Assembly: GCF_000219915.2 (NCBI RefSeq)
Contig: NC_017964.1
Location: forward strand, 1 to 64,000
Source: Advenella kashmirensis WT001
Lineage (GTDB): Bacteria; Pseudomonadota; Gammaproteobacteria; Burkholderiales; Burkholderiaceae_B
Direction of reading: 5' to 3'
Length of the DNA: 64,000 nt
Shown here piece after piece: positions 60,008 to 64,000 of the stretch; within the stretch, counting starts at the first letter, position 1, and every line of letters begins with the position of its first letter. The notes under the pieces are model-generated. The model was not told the origin of the DNA. It saw only the letters and a list, made by a program, of their open reading frames with translations, and did no database searches. The position numbers were made by a program, and so were the translations under genes.

Positions 60008-60086
60008 GCACAGACGCTTTCTGCAAGACACCAACCGGCGCACCTGGTCTTGGCGAGGTGAACAAAAAATTGCTTGAATCATTTTG

Positions 60087-60110
60087 ATATTTCCAATATT
60101 ATTGAAATAT
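60087..60110. promoter_or_regulatory. Probable ArsR operator overlapping the arsR start
   Basis: ATATTTC (60087-60093) and GAAATAT (60104-60110) form an inverted repeat separated by 10 bp. The right arm includes the first two bases of the arsR start codon, so ArsR binding would block both promoter and start. Confidence 0.5.
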
Positions 60111-60444
60111 GGAAACTAAAACTGCTATCGCCGCTCTTGCTGCCCTTGCCCAGGAATCTCGCCTCATGGTGTTTCGGCTGTTGATACAGGCCGGCCCTGC
60201 TGGCATGGCAGCCGGGAAAATCAGTGAGGCCGTGGGCATTCCGCCTTCATCCTTGTCTTTTCATCTGAAGGAACTCTCGCATGCCGGCATGATTGCGTCG
60301 CGGCAGGAGGGCCGGTCTGTCATCTATACGGCAGAGTATGCAAGGGCAGCCAGCCTGGTTGCCTTTCTGACAGAGAACTGCTGCAGTGGACAAGACTGCG
60401 ATTTGTCCTGTGTGCAAACTGAAAATACGACGGTGGCTGAATGA
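60109..60444 (+). CDS. arsR: ArsR-family arsenite-responsive repressor
   Basis: A 111-residue winged-helix repressor: [46 protein letters not shown]. The classical CVC arsenite motif in the recognition helix is absent. Instead four Cys cluster at the C-terminus (C91, C92, C97, C101), close to the CC...C site of Acidithiobacillus ferrooxidans ArsR, so arsenite is probably sensed there. It overlaps arsH in ATGA. Confidence 0.93.
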   Translation: METKTAIAALAALAQESRLMVFRLLIQAGPAGMAAGKISEAVGIPPSSLSFHLKELSHAGMIASRQEGRSVIYTAEYARAASLVAFLTENCCSGQDCDLSCVQTENTTVAE

Positions 60445-61208
60445 GAACCCGCAGCATTATTGACGTTGATTACCTGCCTGCATTGGACCCGGCCTTCGCA
60501 CTGAGCAGACCTGCTTTGGGCCTGGCGCCAGACACTCCGCCCCTGCGCATCCTGCTGTTGTATGGCTCATTGCGCTCTCGCTCTTTTTCCCGTCTGGCCG
60601 TGGAAGAAGCGGCGCGTATTTTGCAGTTTTTCGGCGCTGAAACCCGGATTTTTGATCCCTCGGATTTACCCTTGCCGGATCAGGTAAAAAATGATGACCA
60701 TCCCGCCGTCAAGGAGTTACGAGAACTCTCAATGTGGTCAGAAGGCCAGGTCTGGTGCAGCCCGGAAAGGCATGGCCAGATCACGGGGATCATGAAGGCA
60801 CAGATAGACCACCTGCCTCTGGAAATGGGCGGCATCAGACCTACCCAGGGGCGCACATTGGCTGTCATGCAGGTATCGGGCGGTTCCCAAAGTTTCAATG
60901 CGGTGAACACCCTGCGTTTGCTTGGCCGATGGATGCGCATGTTCACCATTCCCAATCAGTCCAGCGTGGCCAAAGCCTATCAGGAGTTTGACGAGGACGG
61001 GCGTATGAAGCCCTCGCCATATTACGACCGTATTGTCGATGTTATGGAAGAGCTGCTGCGCTTTACCGCATTGCTGCGCCCGCATCAGGATGCATTGACC
61101 GACCGATATTCCGAACGAAAAGCCAGTGGCCGGGTCATTGACCCTGCCAAAGATCTTTCATCCATTGCCATTAGCCCTCAAATTCAAGCTGAGCGAGAAA
61201 CGTCATGA
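60441..61208 (+). CDS. arsH: ArsH, NADPH-dependent FMN oxidoreductase for organoarsenicals
   Basis: A 255-residue flavodoxin-like protein: [21 protein letters not shown] (FMN phosphate loop), [76 protein letters not shown] are hallmark ArsH segments. ArsH oxidises trivalent organoarsenicals and reduces some quinones. It overlaps arsR and arsC by four bases each. Confidence 0.95.
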   Translation: MRTRSIIDVDYLPALDPAFALSRPALGLAPDTPPLRILLLYGSLRSRSFSRLAVEEAARILQFFGAETRIFDPSDLPLPDQVKNDDHPAVKELRELSMWSEGQVWCSPERHGQITGIMKAQIDHLPLEMGGIRPTQGRTLAVMQVSGGSQSFNAVNTLRLLGRWMRMFTIPNQSSVAKAYQEFDEDGRMKPSPYYDRIVDVMEELLRFTALLRPHQDALTDRYSERKASGRVIDPAKDLSSIAISPQIQAERETS

Positions 61209-61708
61209 CCCAGAGAACCTATAACGTGCTTATTCTGTGCACAGGCAATTCCGCCCGTAGCATCATGGCCGAAGCCCTTATCAATACGATGGGGCAGGGA
61301 CGGTTCAATGCCTTCAGTGCAGGTAGTCATCCCACCGGTAAGGTCAATCCCTTTGCTGTCGAAAAAACAGAATCAATCGGCTATCCCGCTGAGAAGTTGC
61401 GCAGTAAAAGCTGGGATGAATTTGCAATGGCTGATTCGCCCATCATGGATTTTGTCATTACCGTATGCGATAACGCCGCAGGCGAGGTCTGCCCCGTCTG
61501 GCCCGGGAAGCCCATTACTGCGCATTGGGGATTTGAGGATCCGGCAGCAGTAGAGGGGTCTGATGAAGAAAAAAGACAGGCGTTTGATAAAGTTTTTCGC
61601 AACATCATGAATCGTGTCCGTCTTTTTGTTAGCCTGCCCTTGCATATTCTGGATCAGACAGCAATCAAGCACGAACTGACCAAAATCGGTACCAGCGAGA
61701 CGGCATGA
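61205..61708 (+). CDS. arsC: Arsenate reductase, low-molecular-weight phosphatase type
   Basis: A 167-residue arsenate reductase. [18 protein letters not shown] carries the nucleophile C12 in the CxGNSxR loop, and [17 protein letters not shown] contains C88 and C95, the pair that relays electrons in thioredoxin-coupled enzymes. Reduces arsenate to arsenite for export by Acr3. Overlaps its neighbours by four bases. Confidence 0.95.
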   Translation: MTQRTYNVLILCTGNSARSIMAEALINTMGQGRFNAFSAGSHPTGKVNPFAVEKTESIGYPAEKLRSKSWDEFAMADSPIMDFVITVCDNAAGEVCPVWPGKPITAHWGFEDPAAVEGSDEEKRQAFDKVFRNIMNRVRLFVSLPLHILDQTAIKHELTKIGTSETA

Positions 61709-62760
61709 GTGCGTCGACTAAGGCAGAGCCTCGTCCCGCGATCAGTGTTTTTGAGCGCTACCTGACGCTCTGGGTGGCGCTGTGCATTGTGGTCGGCGTG
61801 TTGCTGGGCCAGGGCCTGCCCGATGTCTTTCGCACTATTGGCGCCATGGAAGTGGCCCAGGTCAATCTGCCTGTCGGCGTGCTGATCTGGGTCATGATTA
61901 TCCCGATGCTGGTAAAGATTGACTTTTCTGCCCTGAACCAGGTCACCAAACACTGGCGCGGTATTGGTATTACGCTATTTATAAACTGGGCCGTCAAGCC
62001 GTTTACCATGGCATTTCTCGGTTGGCTTTTTGTGCGGCATGTCTTTGCGCCTTACCTGCCGGCAGACCAGCTTGACAGCTACATTGCCGGGCTGATTCTG
62101 CTGGCCGCCGCGCCGTGTACGGCAATGGTCTTTGTGTGGAGTCGCCTGACCCAGGGTGACCCGTATTTCACGTTATCCCAGGTGGCGCTAAATGACGCAA
62201 TCATGATTGTGGCATTTGCTCCGATTGTGGGTCTGCTGCTCGGCCTGTCTTCCATTACCGTGCCCTGGGATACCTTACTGGTTTCGGTGGTGCTGTATAT
62301 TATCGTGCCGGTTATCCTGGCGCAGGTCTGGCGCCGCTGGCTTCTTAACAGGGGGCAGGCTGCCTACGAACGGGCCATGGACATTATCGGGCCCTGGTCC
62401 ATTGTGGCGCTGTTGTTCACGCTGGTGCTGCTGTTTGCCTTTCAGGGCAAGGCTATTCTGGCGCAGCCGCTGGTCATTGTAATGCTGGCAGTACCGATTC
62501 TGATCCAGGTGTTTTTCAATTCCGGACTGGCGTACTGGCTGAATAAAAAGGCTGGCGAAACCCATGCAGTTGCCTGTCCGTCGGCCCTCATTGGCGCCAG
62601 TAATTTCTTTGAACTGGCGGTTGCGGCGGCCATCAGCCTGTTCGGGTTGCGCTCAGGCGCGGCTTTGGCCACGGTCGTGGGCGTACTGGTCGAGGTACCC
62701 GTCATGCTGTTGGTTGTGCGCATCGTGAACCAGACAAAACACTGGTACGAGCAAAAATAG
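61705..62760 (+). CDS. acr3: ACR3-family arsenite efflux permease
   Basis: A 351-residue ten-helix membrane protein: VPVGVLIWVMIIPMLVKIDF-type second helix (NLPVGVLIWVMIIPMLVKIDF), GLILLAAAPCTAMVFVWSRLTQGD with conserved C138, SQVALNDAIMIVAFAPIV, and SALIGASNFFELAVAAAISLFG. Exports arsenite using the proton motive force. It ends the translationally coupled block arsR-arsH-arsC-acr3. No arsA is present. Confidence 0.95.
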   Translation: MSASTKAEPRPAISVFERYLTLWVALCIVVGVLLGQGLPDVFRTIGAMEVAQVNLPVGVLIWVMIIPMLVKIDFSALNQVTKHWRGIGITLFINWAVKPFTMAFLGWLFVRHVFAPYLPADQLDSYIAGLILLAAAPCTAMVFVWSRLTQGDPYFTLSQVALNDAIMIVAFAPIVGLLLGLSSITVPWDTLLVSVVLYIIVPVILAQVWRRWLLNRGQAAYERAMDIIGPWSIVALLFTLVLLFAFQGKAILAQPLVIVMLAVPILIQVFFNSGLAYWLNKKAGETHAVACPSALIGASNFFELAVAAAISLFGLRSGAALATVVGVLVEVPVMLLVVRIVNQTKHWYEQK

Positions 62761-62774
62761 TGTTAAATTTCCAA

Positions 62775-62806
62775 TCAGCGCGTTGCCCATGTTGGGTACG
62801 CGCTGA
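62775..62806. other. Stem-loop after acr3
   Basis: TCAGCGCGT (62775-62783) and ACGCGCTGA (62798-62806) pair perfectly and an inner CCCA/TGGG extends the stem. No T-run follows, so it may be an mRNA boundary or processing site between acr3 and the MFS gene. Confidence 0.4.
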
Positions 62807-62885
62807 CCGGGTCTGATCAGCTGGTCCGGCCGTCAATCTGATAGCCCGCTGATACCCGCGTGAACGGTAGCAAGGATCCATTCCC

Positions 62886-64000
62886 ATGGCATTAAAACTG
62901 GCCCTCCCTGGACAAACAAGGGAATGGGATCGTCATCTGATGGCGGTTATTGCTTCGCTTGGCCTGACACAAATTATTGGCTACGGCACCCTGTACTATG
63001 CCTTCAGTATTCTTGCGTCCGATATGGCCGCAGATCTGGAGTGGTCGGTTGAATGGGTTTTCGGTGTGCTGTCTGCGGCCCTGCTCGCAGGCGGCTTGAT
63101 GGCGCCCTGGATAGGCATCTGGATAGATCGGTTCGGCGCCGGACGGGTCATGACGCTGGGCTCAGGCCTGGCCGCCCTGGCGCTCATTGCATGCGCAACA
63201 GCCACGAATAATATCGTATTTGTGATTGCCCTGATCGCGGTTGAAATAACCGCGAATTTGGTGCAGTACGCGGCAGCGTTTGCGCTCCTGGTGCAAAAAT
63301 ATCCGCTAACGGCCCAGCGCAGCATTACATACCTGACGCTGATCGGCGGTTTTGCCTCCACTATTTTCTGGCCCATAACAACAGCGTTGCATGCGCAGCT
63401 ATCGTGGCAAAACGTTTATTATATTTTTGCGGCCATCAATCTGCTGGTGTGCCTGCCCATTCACGCCTGGCTGGCGCGTGGTGCCCGCCAAGGCAAAGCC
63501 ACAACGGACACCGAAGTCAAAGTCTTGCCAGCCGACTGGCAGGCCCAGCCCGGCACACCGGCTTTGTATTGATGGTGATTGCGTTTGCGTTGCAATCGCT
63601 GGTGGCATCTGCCATATTGGTGCACATGGTGCCGCTGCTATCGGGCCTGGGGCTGGGCGCAACGGCGGCCTGGTAGGTACGCTCTTTGGCCCCGCCCAGG
63701 TACTCAGTCGGCTCACCAATATGGTGTTTGGCGGGAATCTGTCGCCCGTGACGCTTGCCACCATCGCCTCTGCGCTCATGTGTGCCGCGATTGGCGTGCT
63801 CAACAGCACTGCACCCAGTATTGCCGGGGCGATCACTTTTGCAATTTTATTCGGCCTGGGCAACGGCTTGTTCAGTATCGTTGCAGGCACCTTGCCACTG
63901 GTGCTATTTGGCAGTCAGGGCTATGGCAGATTACAGGGAAAAATCACCTCCGCACGTTTGACCGTTTCGGCCGTTGCGCCGTTCGCCCTGGCCTTCGGAA
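62886..64000 (+). CDS. Major facilitator superfamily transporter after the ars genes, frameshifted, cut by window end
   Basis: An MFS protein running off the window, about 370 residues so far. It begins REWDRHLMAVIASLGLTQIIGYGTLYYAFSILASDMAADLEWS, with the first membrane segments and the loop GIWIDRFGAGRVM between helices 2 and 3. The frame breaks near 63545 (to TGFVLMVIAFALQSLVASAI) and near 63668 (to ALVGTLFGPAQVLSRL), each by one lost base. MFS genes often accompany ars operons. Whether this one exports arsenic compounds is inferred from place only. Confidence 0.85.

Noticed and set aside
59063..60082. A 339-codon open frame on the minus strand opposite a LysR gene
   Set aside because: It is His/Gln-rich, a typical antisense composition, and overlaps a clear LysR gene from end to end.

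Overview
The window starts at a bacterial chromosome origin (dnaA-dnaN-gyrB preceded by DnaA boxes) and continues through about 58 kb of accessory metabolism. The gene content suggests a betaproteobacterium of the Alcaligenaceae, plausibly Advenella or a Bordetella relative: four orphan Bug/TctC periplasmic binding proteins, many LysR and GntR regulators next to small catabolic operons, and a moderately GC-rich composition. The genus is an inference from gene content only.

Layout. 1-435: origin region. 436-5708: dnaA, dnaN, gyrB. 5713-7840: a 2.1 kb low-GC mobile cassette (TetR regulator plus DMT exporter) with terminal inverted repeats, multiple 17-bp end sites and an 8-bp target duplication, inserted flush against the gyrB stop codon and beside the left-end relic of a second, related element. 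8141-13755: an RND efflux pump (membrane fusion protein plus inner-membrane pump) with a divergent LysR gene. 13783-18549: a TetR gene and a six-TM ABC membrane protein sharing twin operators, an ECF41-type sigma factor with a monooxygenase that appears to be its target, a GFA-family protein, HxlR and a LysE exporter. 18999-23567: iron alcohol dehydrogenase, cupin and solute-binding protein with a divergent LysR. 23611-31162: isochorismatase, CGNR protein, alpha/beta hydrolase, two glutathione transferases, a luciferase-like monooxygenase and LysR genes. 31507-33179: ABC-F ATPase.

33373-41120: a GntR-linked catabolic cluster (two SDRs, Zn-alcohol dehydrogenase, ThDP enzyme, two paralogous Bug proteins). 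41370-43941: DadA-like oxidase, Lrp regulator and a cysteine-dioxygenase-like cupin. 44304-49169: an acyl-CoA type operon (Bug, family III CoA-transferase, SDR, MaoC) with a divergent LysR. 49371-55349: a GntR-controlled acid-sugar type operon (Bug, two enolase-superfamily enzymes, FAH-family protein, 2-hydroxyacid dehydrogenase). 55632-60007: metallo-beta-lactamase fold protein, DUF945 protein, RidA protein and LysR. 60109-64000: arsenic operon arsR-arsH-arsC-acr3 followed by an MFS gene that runs off the window.

At least 19 single-base frameshifts break otherwise full-length genes, including the essential gyrB. Eighteen are one-base deletions. I therefore read them as sequence errors rather than pseudogenes and give merged gene coordinates. 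The most unusual biology is the stacked mobile-element ends at the gyrB 3' end, and the ECF41 sigma factor with two matching promoters.
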